Translations under genes and position numbers: made by a program
Part shown: in pieces, positions 30,184 to 38,626 of the stretch
Numbering within the stretch: position 1 is the first letter of the stretch
Layout: each line of letters starts with the position of its first letter
Source: Prevotella sp.
Lineage (GTDB): Bacteria; Bacteroidota; Bacteroidia; Bacteroidales; Bacteroidaceae
Length of the DNA: 43,664 bases
Direction: 5' to 3'
Assembly: GCA_017548275.1 (NCBI GenBank)
Contig: JAFZAH010000015.1
Span: 1-43,664 of the forward strand
The notes under the pieces: model-generated
Database searches by the model: none
What the model was told of the DNA's origin: nothing
Seen by the model: only the letters and a program-made list of their open reading frames with translations

Positions 30184-32445
30184 CTAATTAAAGAAATTCC
30201 ATGATATGCCAAAGCGGAACACACGTGTGTTGAGCGGATAGTGGGGCGTGAAGAAATAATTGCCTCCGTCGCCCGCGTTGACATGGCTCAGCATCACAAA
30301 GAAACGCGCTTGTTTCAAGTGGAAATTGGCGTAAGCATTGATGATGGGGTAGTTGCCTATCTCCACACGGCTTTCGGGATTTTCCTGCACGGCAAATTGC
30401 GCAATGCCCGGCACATATTCCGGCGCATGGTATTTGGTGAACCATCTCATGTCGGCACCGAGGTCGCATTTCAGCACCTTGGCGATTTTGAACCTGAGAT
30501 AGAGGTTGCCGTAGATATTCAGGTCAGGCACGGGGATGATATCCTCGTGACTCGAATTCTGATACGTGACCACAGCGTCGAGATGGAGCGGGCCGAGACG
30601 GAATTCCTGTGACAGTTGTGCGGTCAATAGGCTGATATTCTCGCCTGTCTGGCGCGCATACACGGCATTGCCTGAACGTCCGTATGTTATGCCACCGTTA
30701 CTTTGCGTTTCGGTGATGTTGAACGAGGTGCCGAAGTATGCATAGTTTTGCAGGTTATCGACCGCTACACGGAGACGTGTCTTCGTCCGGCGCAGTGAGA
30801 ACAGGCCTTCGACACGCGAATGGGTCACTTGTTTCATCTCTTGGTCCCACCAGTAATGCTTCGAGTGATAATGGTCATAGTAGAACGACGGTGTGGCGAG
30901 ATGGAAAAAACCTTTTGCCGCCAGTTGGATGGTGTCGCCCCACAGCCGGAAATTCAGGTCGGCATTGGCGTCGATACTGACGGCACCGACGTCATCGCCG
31001 ACAACGCCGAATTCACCTGTCACATTGTAATGGAAGGTATTACCTTGTGTCTTGCTCAGTTGTCCTCCTACAAGCAAAGACTGTTCGTTGTATTTTGCCC
31101 ATCCGCCCTGGTCGTCGGGCAGTTTATAGTGGCGGAACGAATGTGTGGCGAAGATTTTCAATCCTGTTTTCACCCATTTGTTGAAACCCTCGAGCATGGC
31201 AATGGCCAGCGTGTTGCGCAGTTCGTAGTGGCGCGTATTGTCATAGATGGAGTCGCCTCCATAGGGGCTAGTGGCGTCGTAGTGCTCGGCGTAATAGTCT
31301 TTGGGGGTCTTGTATGCCTGATAAATCCGGTCATAATTGTTGAAACTCACAGTATGGATGAAACTGGTGACCGGCACATACTCGTTTTTGACCCACGAGG
31401 TGTCGGAGGGCGCGACGGCCGTGGTGTCGGGTCTGCCGAGCGTCGCCTGCAGCCTGAGTTGCTCCTCATATTCCTCCTCGTCGAATTCCATGCCGTTTTT
31501 CTTGGCTTCAGCGCGTGCTTTATTTTTCGCGTCGGCAGCGGCTTTCTCCTCCTGCGACTTCATGGCAAACTTCTTTGCCTCAATCTCCTCGGGAGTCATG
31601 GGCACCTGACGATTGAATCCCACATTATAACGGTGGGAGAAGAAGATGTGCTGGTTGTCGTTTCTGTTCCAGTTTTGGCTCATCACCGTGGGAATCTCGC
31701 CCTCACTGTAGTTGTCGTTGAATATCTCCGGGTGGGTGACATAATTGTCATTGGTGATACCGCCGTTCTCAGCCTGTTTCTGGTGATTGAGCGAGGTGAG
31801 CAGGTGTGCCTCGTAGCGGTCGCCGAGGTAGGAGCCGTACATGGTGTAATTGAACAGCGCCGCGCTGATGTCGGAATAGTAGCCGCGCCCGTAAAGGTAA
31901 TTGAACTTAAACCCTACGCCCAGGCGTTTTCCCGCATTGACGGCAAATGCTGCTTTGAGGTGGTCTTCGCCGTTGGTGCGGTCGCCGCAGGAATGATATC
32001 CGAGATTGGTGACGGGTGTCAGCGTGTTCGTGAAATGGAAATCGCTGACGGGAATGATAAAGTATGAGAAGGGATGTGTGAAAATGAAATCGCCCCGGTC
32101 GTTGCGGTCGATGAAAATACGGCTCTGGCGCGGTGCCCCGAGGTTGCCCGTGGTGTTGTATTCGCCCCGCAAGCCTGTGGTGAACGTGGTGTTCATAAAC
32201 ATGTACGACAGCGTGTCGGGTTCGGCGGGCGTACGGTCGCCAAACCGCTCGTCGATGGTCCATACGTGCAGTCCGGTGTGTATCTCTTTATGCTGACTTT
32301 GTATGGAGTCGCTTACCCGCTGCTGCCGCATGCCGGCCGGGATGATGGTGCCATCGTCGCGGATCTCATTGTATTCCTGCGCGGCAATATTTCCCGCCCA
32401 ACAGGCGAGTACGATTACTATGGATAATAATCTTTTGATATTCAA
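30184..32445 (-). CDS. Putative porin (Porin_10-type outer-membrane barrel)
   Basis: A 753-residue outer-membrane protein with a signal peptide (KRLLSIVIVLACWAGNIAAQ, residues 4-23) and long beta-rich sequence matching the large Bacteroidetes putative-porin family (Porin_10). GGITYGRSGNAVYARQ and FRLGPLHLDAVVTYQNSS are barrel strands, and the protein ends FRFGISWNFFN with the C-terminal aromatic. A lysine/glutamate-rich coiled-coil-like insertion (TPEEIEAKKFAMKSQEEKAA, around residues 290-335) interrupts the barrel and is probably surface- or periplasm-exposed. It is cotranscribed with menA, the small membrane protein and the DUF4468 gene. Cargo is unknown. Confidence 0.82.
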   Translation of the reverse strand: MNIKRLLSIVIVLACWAGNIAAQEYNEIRDDGTIIPAGMRQQRVSDSIQSQHKEIHTGLHVWTIDERFGDRTPAEPDTLSYMFMNTTFTTGLRGEYNTTGNLGAPRQSRIFIDRNDRGDFIFTHPFSYFIIPVSDFHFTNTLTPVTNLGYHSCGDRTNGEDHLKAAFAVNAGKRLGVGFKFNYLYGRGYYSDISAALFNYTMYGSYLGDRYEAHLLTSLNHQKQAENGGITNDNYVTHPEIFNDNYSEGEIPTVMSQNWNRNDNQHIFFSHRYNVGFNRQVPMTPEEIEAKKFAMKSQEEKAAADAKNKARAEAKKNGMEFDEEEYEEQLRLQATLGRPDTTAVAPSDTSWVKNEYVPVTSFIHTVSFNNYDRIYQAYKTPKDYYAEHYDATSPYGGDSIYDNTRHYELRNTLAIAMLEGFNKWVKTGLKIFATHSFRHYKLPDDQGGWAKYNEQSLLVGGQLSKTQGNTFHYNVTGEFGVVGDDVGAVSIDANADLNFRLWGDTIQLAAKGFFHLATPSFYYDHYHSKHYWWDQEMKQVTHSRVEGLFSLRRTKTRLRVAVDNLQNYAYFGTSFNITETQSNGGITYGRSGNAVYARQTGENISLLTAQLSQEFRLGPLHLDAVVTYQNSSHEDIIPVPDLNIYGNLYLRFKIAKVLKCDLGADMRWFTKYHAPEYVPGIAQFAVQENPESRVEIGNYPIINAYANFHLKQARFFVMLSHVNAGDGGNYFFTPHYPLNTRVFRFGISWNFFN

Positions 32446-32509
32446 GTGATTAACGCTTTATTGTTTCGCAATGACTTGTCACGTCGTGACCCTCTGCCAC
32501 TTCCTCTTT

Positions 32510-32743
32510 TTATCTCATCATCCTCAATACGCACTCCGTGAATTTCAGCACGATGGATGTGAGGATGATGGCCGTGGCCACGGTGTGGTCGGACGAGTTG
32601 AGATAAAGAATCACGCCTACCACAGCGCCCACCATAAACAGGATATTGAGCACATTCCTGAAAACGAAGAAACGGTCGCGTTTCTTCTCATTTCTGTGCT
32701 TCATTCTTTCCGGCTTTTTGGCCAGAGATTCATTGTCGGTCAT
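32510..32743 (-). CDS. Small two-helix membrane protein
   Basis: A 77-residue protein with a charged N-terminus (about 25 residues, Lys/Arg/Glu-rich) followed by two hydrophobic helices (NILFMVGAVVGVILYLN and VATAIILTSIVLKFTECVL). No function is known. It lies between the DUF4468 gene (32 bp away) and the putative porin gene (64 bp) on the same strand, so is most likely in their transcript. Similar short proteins next to this porin appear to be common in Bacteroidales, but I cannot confirm that here. Confidence 0.7.
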   Translation of the reverse strand: MTDNESLAKKPERMKHRNEKKRDRFFVFRNVLNILFMVGAVVGVILYLNSSDHTVATAIILTSIVLKFTECVLRMMR

Positions 32744-32775
32744 CGCAAGTAAGGGTTGATGATGGTGGGATGGAG

Positions 32776-33444
32776 TTATTGCTTAATTACCTCGTATTCA
32801 AACTGTTGCATCAGTTCCTCCATGCGGTCAACGGTCTTGCGGCGGAATTTGCCGGACAGGGGGAGCAGTCGGGTGTGTTTCTTGTTGACCGCGTATTTGT
32901 CGGTAATCCATGTCTCAGCATGATAACGGTATCCGCCCTTTCTGTTCTCCTCATACCAATAGGAGATGCGGAAGGCTTTGACTGTCACCCGATGGTCGTC
33001 GCAGGTCGCCTGGAGCGTGTAGATGAGACGTGAGCGGTCGAGCGAGATAAACGTCGATGAGAATGTGATATACTCGTCGATATGAGCCGCGATGCTGCGT
33101 TCAGCCTTGTTGACCAGCGCCACTCTGCTCTCGGGGTTGAAATTCTTGCCCTTGATGTAGTTGTTCATAAACTCCAACATGTGGTTGTAGTTCTCTTCAG
33201 CGCTCAGTTGGTTGTTGAAGGTGCGTTCCCACACCACATTCCCTTCGGCGTCGGTGGGCACCACGTCGCCCAGATAGGCAGCCCATTCATACGTTTTCTC
33301 TTTTTTCTCCGTAGTCGTTTTCTCCGCTTCGGGCTTAGTCCATTTGGTCTTTTGCTGCGTGTTTTCTTGATTGTCGGGGGTTTCCCATTGCGCCCAGGCA
33401 AACATGGGCATCAGGCTCATCAGAGCAAATATCAGTTTTTTCAT
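32776..33444 (-). CDS. DUF4468 domain-containing secreted protein
   Basis: A 222-residue exported protein. MKKLIFALMSLMPMFAWAQ is the signal peptide with cleavage after AWA. The mature part has a Lys/Glu/Thr-rich linker (about residues 25-50) and then a DUF4468 domain with a TBP-like fold: YLGDVVPTDAEGNVVWERTF, ITFSSTFISLDRSRLIYTLQ and VTVKAFRISYWYEENRKGG. The C-terminal helix is amphipathic. The start is set at 33444 because the longer frame adds only eight polar residues before the signal. It is the first gene of the minus-strand series that continues through menA. Confidence 0.8.
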   Translation of the reverse strand: MKKLIFALMSLMPMFAWAQWETPDNQENTQQKTKWTKPEAEKTTTEKKEKTYEWAAYLGDVVPTDAEGNVVWERTFNNQLSAEENYNHMLEFMNNYIKGKNFNPESRVALVNKAERSIAAHIDEYITFSSTFISLDRSRLIYTLQATCDDHRVTVKAFRISYWYEENRKGGYRYHAETWITDKYAVNKKHTRLLPLSGKFRRKTVDRMEELMQQFEYEVIKQ

Positions 33445-33878
33445 ATTTCGATTTGATATTGAATTCAAGAAGTTAAGTTAAGGACATTACTCTGCCAATT
33501 AAGAGTTCAGAAGTTCAGGATTTTAGGAGTTCAGACGTTACCGCTGCATCAGCAGAGTATTCTCAGACCTCCGGCCTCCAACCCCTCACCTCATGGTAAT
33601 CTCTTGCCCTTTGCTCATTTTTCCGATATTTTTACTTATGTGCCGCAAAATTACACAAAAAAAACATTTTGTAGAAAAAAATGGGGAGAAAAACGGTCTA
33701 TGTCGATTAAAATTAGTATTTTTGCAGCGCAAAAACAGCAGACTGACGAATCTGCGGGCGTGAAACGCTCCTATGCGGTGACGCTTTTGCTGATAGATGC
33801 GTTATATCTTTCTTTGTGACCTCTTACCGCGCTTTTTTATTGCCAGTGAGAGGAGGAGATGCGCATCTTTCATCGTGA
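33445..33878. other. Divergent region: short octamer array and two -7 boxes, no gene
   Basis: Bases 33498-33537 carry GAGTTCAG, AAGTTCAG, GATTTTAG, GAGTTCAG with period 8. CAGACCT, CCGGCCT and similar heptamers follow at 33570-33592. The word GGTAATCTCTTGCCC at 33595-33609 repeats that at 29206-29220. On the minus strand TAATTTTG (33646-33653) and on the plus strand TATTTTTG (33717-33724) are candidate -7 boxes for the DUF4468 and GtrA directions. No convincing coding region lies here. Confidence 0.55.
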
Positions 33879-34319
33879 ACATCAAATCTTCGTATTATCA
33901 TTTCCAATTCATTTATCCGGTTCGCTATAGTAGGCGTTATCAACACGGTCGTGGGCACCGCCATCATGTTTGTGCTTTACAATGTGTTCGACTGTTCCTA
34001 CTGGTTGTCGTCAGCGGCCAATTATTTCTTCGGTTCGATTCTGAGTTATTGCCTTAACAGGTGGTACACTTTCAAATATCATGGTTCGACATGGCGTTCT
34101 GTCGTCAAGTTCACCATCAATATCGTCGTTTGTTATTTCATCGCCTACGGTGTGGCCAAACCTCTGGCCAAGGCTGCTCTCGCTGACAGCAGCAAGAGTG
34201 TGCAGGAAAATGTGGCCATGGTCGTAGGCATGGTGCTGTTTGTGCTGCTCAATTACCTCGGACAGCGTTTCTTCGCATTCAAAAAGGAAAAGAAAACTGA
34301 GGAGCCCCAAGAGGCGTGA
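33879..34319 (+). CDS. GtrA-family membrane protein, start codon unclear
   Basis: GtrA-like proteins are four-helix membrane proteins, often linked to moving polyprenyl-linked sugars across the inner membrane. The family opening SFIRFAIVGVINTVVGTAIM is encoded from 33909. The frame is open from just after a TGA at 33876-33878, yet holds no ATG, GTG or TTG ahead of that motif. The first usual start (GTG at 33951) would remove half of helix 1. Either an ATT/ATC start is used (for example 33894-33900) or the 5' end has been lost by mutation. Further helices are SYWLSSAANYFFGSILSYCL, TINIVVCYFIAYGVA and VAMVVGMVLFVLLNYLGQRF. It precedes rfbB by 39 bp filled with heptamer repeats. Confidence 0.7.
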   Translation, partial: TSNLRIIISNSFIRFAIVGVINTVVGTAIMFVLYNVFDCSYWLSSAANYFFGSILSYCLNRWYTFKYHGSTWRSVVKFTINIVVCYFIAYGVAKPLAKAALADSSKSVQENVAMVVGMVLFVLLNYLGQRFFAFKKEKKTEEPQEA

Positions 34320-34354
34320 AATCTCAAACCTCAAATCTCAAATCTCAAACCTCC
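34320..34354. repeat. Heptamer array (AAATCTC/AAACCTC)
   Basis: Five units AAATCTC, AAACCTC, AAATCTC, AAATCTC, AAACCTC exactly fill the gap between the gtrA-like stop and the rfbB ATG. Confidence 0.88.
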
Positions 34355-34358
34355 AAAT

Positions 34359-35420
34359 ATGAATATCATTATCACCGGTGGAGCCGGGTTTATCGGCTCG
34401 CATGTCGTCAGGCTGTTTGTCAACAAATATCCCGACTATCACATCATTTGTCTTGACAAACTGACCTACGCCGGCAATCTCGAGAATCTGGCCGACGTGG
34501 AGGACAAACCCAATTATACCTTCGTCAAGGCCGATATCTGCGACTTCGACACCATGCTCGCCCTCATGCGCGAGCATCAGGTTGACGGCATTATCCACCT
34601 GGCCGCCGAGAGTCATGTGGATCGTTCCATTAAAGACCCGTTCACCTTCGCCAAGACGAATGTGCTGGGCACCCTCTCGCTGTTGCAGGCTGCCAAAATC
34701 TACTGGGAGTCGCTGCCCGAGCGATATGAGGGCAAGCGGTTCTACCATATCTCCACCGACGAGGTCTATGGCGCATTGCAGTTTGACGGCACGCTCTTCA
34801 CCGAGCAGACCAAATACCAGCCTCACAGCCCCTACTCGGCATCGAAGGCGTCGAGCGACCATTTCGTGCGCGCTTACCATGACACCTACGGCATGCCAAC
34901 CATCGTGACCAACTGCTCGAACAACTACGGGCCGTATCAGTTCCCCGAGAAGTTGATACCCCTGTTCATCAACAATATCCGCCACCGCCGCCCCCTGCCC
35001 GTCTATGGCAAGGGCGAGAACGTGCGCGACTGGCTCTATGTGGTTGACCACGCAAGAGCCATCGACACCATCTTCCACAATGGGCGCATTGCCGAGACGT
35101 ACAATATCGGCGGATTCAACGAGTGGCGCAACATCGACATCATCCACGTGCTCATCCGCACCGTGGACCGTCTGCTGGGCCGTCCCGAGGGGGCCGACCT
35201 CGATCTCATCACCTTCGTCACCGACCGTCAGGGTCATGACCTGCGCTACGCCATCGACTCCACCAAACTCAAGGAGGAGTTGGGCTGGGAGCCGTCATTG
35301 CAGTTTGAGGAGGGCATCGAGAAGACCGTGCAGTGGTATCTCGACCATCAGGAATGGATGGACCGCGTCACCTCAGGCGACTACCAGCGCTATTATGACG
35401 ACATGTATAAAGGGCGGTAA
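34359..35420 (+). CDS. rfbB: dTDP-glucose 4,6-dehydratase
   Basis: RfbB (RmlB) converts dTDP-glucose to dTDP-4-keto-6-deoxyglucose, the branch-point for rhamnose, Fuc3NAc and Qui3NAc. The 353-residue protein has TGGAGFIGSHVVR (NAD loop), LTYAGNLENL, LAAESHVDRSI, FYHISTDEVYG (active-site Thr, Asp, Glu), YSASKASSDHFVRAY (Tyr and Lys) and NNYGPYQFPEKLIPL, all family hallmarks. It supplies the substrate of the ketoisomerases and aminotransferases downstream (40817-43289). The enzyme making dTDP-glucose (RmlA) is not in the window. It is followed after a heptamer array by a sugar aminotransferase. Confidence 0.96.
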   Translation: MNIIITGGAGFIGSHVVRLFVNKYPDYHIICLDKLTYAGNLENLADVEDKPNYTFVKADICDFDTMLALMREHQVDGIIHLAAESHVDRSIKDPFTFAKTNVLGTLSLLQAAKIYWESLPERYEGKRFYHISTDEVYGALQFDGTLFTEQTKYQPHSPYSASKASSDHFVRAYHDTYGMPTIVTNCSNNYGPYQFPEKLIPLFINNIRHRRPLPVYGKGENVRDWLYVVDHARAIDTIFHNGRIAETYNIGGFNEWRNIDIIHVLIRTVDRLLGRPEGADLDLITFVTDRQGHDLRYAIDSTKLKEELGWEPSLQFEEGIEKTVQWYLDHQEWMDRVTSGDYQRYYDDMYKGR

Positions 35421-35459
35421 TAATTGACAATTGGCAATTCACAATTCACAATTAAAATT
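35421..35459. repeat. Heptamer array (AATTGAC/AATTCAC)
   Basis: Units AATTGAC, AATTGGC, AATTCAC, AATTCAC, AATTAAA begin at the base after the rfbB stop and run with period 7. Confidence 0.85.
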
Positions 35460-35478
35460 CCTCTGTCCTTATTCAAAA

Positions 35479-36582
35479 ATGCTTTCCTATCTTGACCTAA
35501 AGACTGTCAACGGGTTTTATGCCGACGAGATACAAGAGGCGGTGTGCCGAGTGGTTGATTCAGGGTGGTATCTCTTGGGTGAGGAGGTGAGGCGTTTCGA
35601 GCAGCATTATGCGCAATATATCGGCTCGAGTGAATGTGTGGGCGTGGCCAACGGCTTGGATGCCCTGACGCTCATCTACAGGGCTTACCTCGAGATGGGG
35701 CTGATGCATGAGGGCGACGAGGTGATCGTGCCTGCTAACACCTATATCGCATCCATCCTCGCCATCACGGAAAACAGATTGGTGCCCGTATTCGTCGAAC
35801 CGCGTCTCGATACGCTCGAGATTGACGATGACAGAATAGAGGAGGCTGTCACCCCGAGCACACGGTCGGTCATGATCGTTCATCTCTACGGCCGCTGCGC
35901 ATACACTGACAAGATAGGCGACATCTGCCGCCGCCACAATCTGCTGTTGGTCGAGGACAATGCCCAGGCACACGGATGCCACTATGGAGACAGACGCACG
36001 GGTTCTATAGGCCATGCCGCCGGTCATAGTTTCTATCCGGGCAAGAACCTTGGAGCCATGGGCGACGGAGGAGCCGTCACCACCGATGACGCCGAGTTGG
36101 CCGCCGTCGTCCGTTCCCTGGCCAATTACGGCTCAACGCGCAAATACGAGTTCCGCTATGCGGGTCGCAACAGCCGCCTTGACGAGATACAAGCCGCCGT
36201 GCTCGATGTCAAACTCCGTCATCTCGATCGCGACAATGCCCGCCGTTGGCAGATAGCGCGGTATTATTACGATCACATCGACCATCCTGCCGTCACATTG
36301 CCCGCCCGCATGCCCGACGAGCAGAATGTTTGTCATATCTTCCCCGTGATGAGTCCTTGCCGTGACCGTCTGCAGCAGCATCTTGCCGACCGTGGCATAC
36401 AGACCATCATCCATTACCCCATCCCCCCGCACCGTCAGGAGTGCTATCCGCAGTATCACGCCCTCTCCCTGCCCGTCACCGAGCAGATACATCGCGAGGA
36501 ACTGAGCCTCCCCCTCCATCCCGCCCTGACCGACACCGATGCCCGGCAGGTGGTAGAGGCGGTGAACGGGTTTGAATGTTGA
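35479..36582 (+). CDS. DegT/DnrJ/EryC1 sugar-nucleotide aminotransferase, copy 1 (FdtB/QdtB-like)
   Basis: A 367-residue PLP-dependent enzyme that would transaminate a dTDP-3-keto-6-deoxyhexose. Landmarks are [57 protein letters not shown] (Asp and Gln contacting PLP), [12 protein letters not shown] (Schiff-base Lys) and [13 protein letters not shown]. The start at 35479 is preferred: the 16 codons of the longer frame are encoded by the heptamer repeat. It is about two-thirds identical by eye to the product at 42150-43289 but has GC-rich codons like the core genome. No ketoisomerase gene lies beside it, unlike the second copy. Confidence 0.9.
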   Translation: MLSYLDLKTVNGFYADEIQEAVCRVVDSGWYLLGEEVRRFEQHYAQYIGSSECVGVANGLDALTLIYRAYLEMGLMHEGDEVIVPANTYIASILAITENRLVPVFVEPRLDTLEIDDDRIEEAVTPSTRSVMIVHLYGRCAYTDKIGDICRRHNLLLVEDNAQAHGCHYGDRRTGSIGHAAGHSFYPGKNLGAMGDGGAVTTDDAELAAVVRSLANYGSTRKYEFRYAGRNSRLDEIQAAVLDVKLRHLDRDNARRWQIARYYYDHIDHPAVTLPARMPDEQNVCHIFPVMSPCRDRLQQHLADRGIQTIIHYPIPPHRQECYPQYHALSLPVTEQIHREELSLPLHPALTDTDARQVVEAVNGFEC

Positions 36583-36690
36583 CCATCGGCATAACAATCA
36601 GAATAAACAGAACACACTTAATAACCAATAGACAGTCATTGTCTGAACTTCTGTCACTCCTCAACACTGTCACTCCTAAAAACACCAAAT

Positions 36691-37410
36691 ATGTCCAATA
36701 TCGCACTGATTATAGCCGGAGGAGCCGGCAACCGCATGGGGCAAGATATCCCCAAGCAGTTCATGCATGTAGATAACTGCCCAGTCATTATCCATACATT
36801 GCTCGCCTTCGAGCGTCATCCTGACATCAGCGCCATCGCCGTGGTGTGCATCGAGGGATGGGAGACCGTGCTGCAATCATACGCCAACCAGTTCAGCGTG
36901 ACGAAATTACGCTGGATATTCCCAGGTGGCAATACCGGCATGGAGTCTATCCACAACGGCATCTACGGACTGCGCGACGCCGGTTGTCAAGACGAGGATC
37001 TCGTGCTCATCCACGACGCGGTGCGCCCCCTGCTCTCGCAAGATATCATCTCGTCGAACATTGCTATCTGCAAGAAATACGGTTATGCCATCACCGGCAT
37101 CAAATGCCGCGAGGCCATTCTTGAGAGCGCCGACGGATTCACTACCACGACGAGCATCCCGCGTGACAAACTCATCCGCACGCAGACACCGCAGACCTTC
37201 CGCCTGCGCAACATCATCGCGGCGCATGAAGAGGCTCGTGAGCGAGGCATCACCGATTCTGTGGCTTCGTGCACGTTGATGGCGGAACTTGGCGGACGCG
37301 AGATGCACATCGTGCCGGGTTCGGAGAAAAACATCAAAATCACGACCGTCGAGGACTTGGAGATTTTGAAGGCCTTGATGCATACCGAGCGAGAGGCTTG
37401 GTTGAAATGA
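36691..37410 (+). CDS. IspD/TarI-family cytidylyltransferase
   Basis: A 239-residue CTP-dependent cytidylyltransferase. LIIAGGAGNRMG and IPKQF bind CTP, LVLIHDAVRPLLS is the middle motif, LIRTQTPQTFRL follows, and GSEKNIKITTVEDLEI closes the fold. Family members are IspD (methylerythritol 4-phosphate) or TarI/Bcs1 (ribitol 5-phosphate). Here it sits in a polysaccharide locus directly before an SDR and close to a CDP-polyol phosphotransferase-like protein, so activation of a polyol phosphate or similar capsule precursor is more likely than isoprenoid synthesis. That reading is from context. It is separated from the upstream aminotransferase by a 108-bp gap with a CTGTCACTCCT direct repeat. Confidence 0.82.
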   Translation: MSNIALIIAGGAGNRMGQDIPKQFMHVDNCPVIIHTLLAFERHPDISAIAVVCIEGWETVLQSYANQFSVTKLRWIFPGGNTGMESIHNGIYGLRDAGCQDEDLVLIHDAVRPLLSQDIISSNIAICKKYGYAITGIKCREAILESADGFTTTTSIPRDKLIRTQTPQTFRLRNIIAAHEEARERGITDSVASCTLMAELGGREMHIVPGSEKNIKITTVEDLEILKALMHTEREAWLK

Positions 37411-37503
37411 ACCGCCTCAAACCTGCCCCCAATGGGCGAGGGGAGCGGTGAATCACATTGAGGCTGCAGATATGCCCGTCAGCAAATAACAGAAGCAATA
37501 TAA

Positions 37504-38514
37504 ATGAACGCCTACCTCGACGACATACGGCATATAGACAGTTTTTCCCTGCCATGGGAACAACTCTCGGGAGCGAACATCCTCGTCACGGGCGCTACGG
37601 GCCTGATAGGCTCGGCGCTCGTCGATGCGCTGATGCTCCATGCCGGGCGTGATTACCATGTATATGCCGCCGGGCGCAATGAGCAACGGGCAAAGGGTCG
37701 TTTTGCCGACTATCTTGGCGATGCGGCGTTTCATTTCATGAAATACGATGTGATGGAGCCGTTGCAGACAGATGTGCCGTTCCACTACATCATCCACGCC
37801 GCCAGTCCGGGCAGTCCTAATTTCTTCGCCAGCAATCCCGTCGAGGTGATGAAAGCCAATCTCATGGGCGTCACCCATCTCATGGAGTACGGGTTGGCGC
37901 ACGACATGCGGCGACTGCTGTATGTCTCCTCGGGCGAGGTCTATGGCGAATGTGCCGAAGTGCCGTTTACCGAACAGAGCAGCGGTTATCTGGATTGCAC
38001 CAACCCGCGCGCCTGCTATCCGTCGTCGAAACGGGCAGCCGAGACGCTTTGCGTGGCCTATGCCGCCGAGTATGGCGCTGACGTGGTGATAGCCCGTCCC
38101 TGCCATACCTACGGACCCTGTTTCACTGAGAGCGACAATCGCGCTTACGCCCAGTTCATCCGTCTTGCGCGTGAAGGCAAGGATATCATCCTCAAGAGTC
38201 CCGGTTTGCAGATGCGCTCGTGGTGCTATGTGGCCGATGCCGTCTGCGCCCTGCTGCATATCCTGATGAAAGGCGAGAGCCGTCAGGCGTATAATGTGGC
38301 CGACGACACCTCCAACCTCACCATACGCCAGTTGGCTGAGCATATCGCCCGTATTGGCGGCTGTCAGGTGCGATTCGACGTTGACGAGGCACTTATGCGG
38401 CAGAACGACATCATCAGCCGTGCCGTCTTCGACACCACCCGTCTCCGAGCCCTCGGCTGGCACCCCATCGCCGATGTGGAGCATAATCTGCGGAGCAGCA
38501 TTCAAGAATGTTGA
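37504..38514 (+). CDS. NAD-dependent epimerase/dehydratase (extended SDR)
   Basis: A 336-residue extended SDR. VTGATGLIGSALVDAL is the NAD-binding loop, VSSGEVYGE contributes the active-site Ser, YPSSKRAAETL gives Tyr and Lys, and ARPCHTYGPCF follows. HAASPGSPNF and WCYVADAV are typical of UDP/CDP-sugar epimerases and UDP-glucuronate decarboxylase-like enzymes. The gene follows the TarI-like cytidylyltransferase by 93 bp in the same direction; in other capsule loci such pairs make a CDP-linked polyol or sugar, and that is the likely setting. The exact substrate cannot be read from sequence. Confidence 0.85.
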   Translation: MNAYLDDIRHIDSFSLPWEQLSGANILVTGATGLIGSALVDALMLHAGRDYHVYAAGRNEQRAKGRFADYLGDAAFHFMKYDVMEPLQTDVPFHYIIHAASPGSPNFFASNPVEVMKANLMGVTHLMEYGLAHDMRRLLYVSSGEVYGECAEVPFTEQSSGYLDCTNPRACYPSSKRAAETLCVAYAAEYGADVVIARPCHTYGPCFTESDNRAYAQFIRLAREGKDIILKSPGLQMRSWCYVADAVCALLHILMKGESRQAYNVADDTSNLTIRQLAEHIARIGGCQVRFDVDEALMRQNDIISRAVFDTTRLRALGWHPIADVEHNLRSSIQEC

Positions 38515-38540
38515 ATGTGGAATGACGAATGTGGAATGGT
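38512..38540. repeat. Heptamer array (GTTGAAT/GTGGAAT)
   Basis: GTTGAAT, GTGGAAT, GACGAAT, GTGGAAT at a period of 7, starting in the SDR stop codon. Same word family as 11736-11903 and 27345-27388. Confidence 0.7.
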
Positions 38541-38626
38541 CGCTTCGCGATGATGAATGACACCACTCCGCCCGCCCACATAGACCATATTTATTTGCCA
38601 AATACAAAATAACATAATAACAAAAA

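Noticed and set aside
30820-32067. 415-codon open frame on the plus strand
   Set aside because: Antisense shadow of the putative porin gene in GC-rich sequence.
33797-34057. 86-codon frame overlapping the gtrA-like gene
   Set aside because: No domain; the conserved GtrA motif is in another frame over the same bases.
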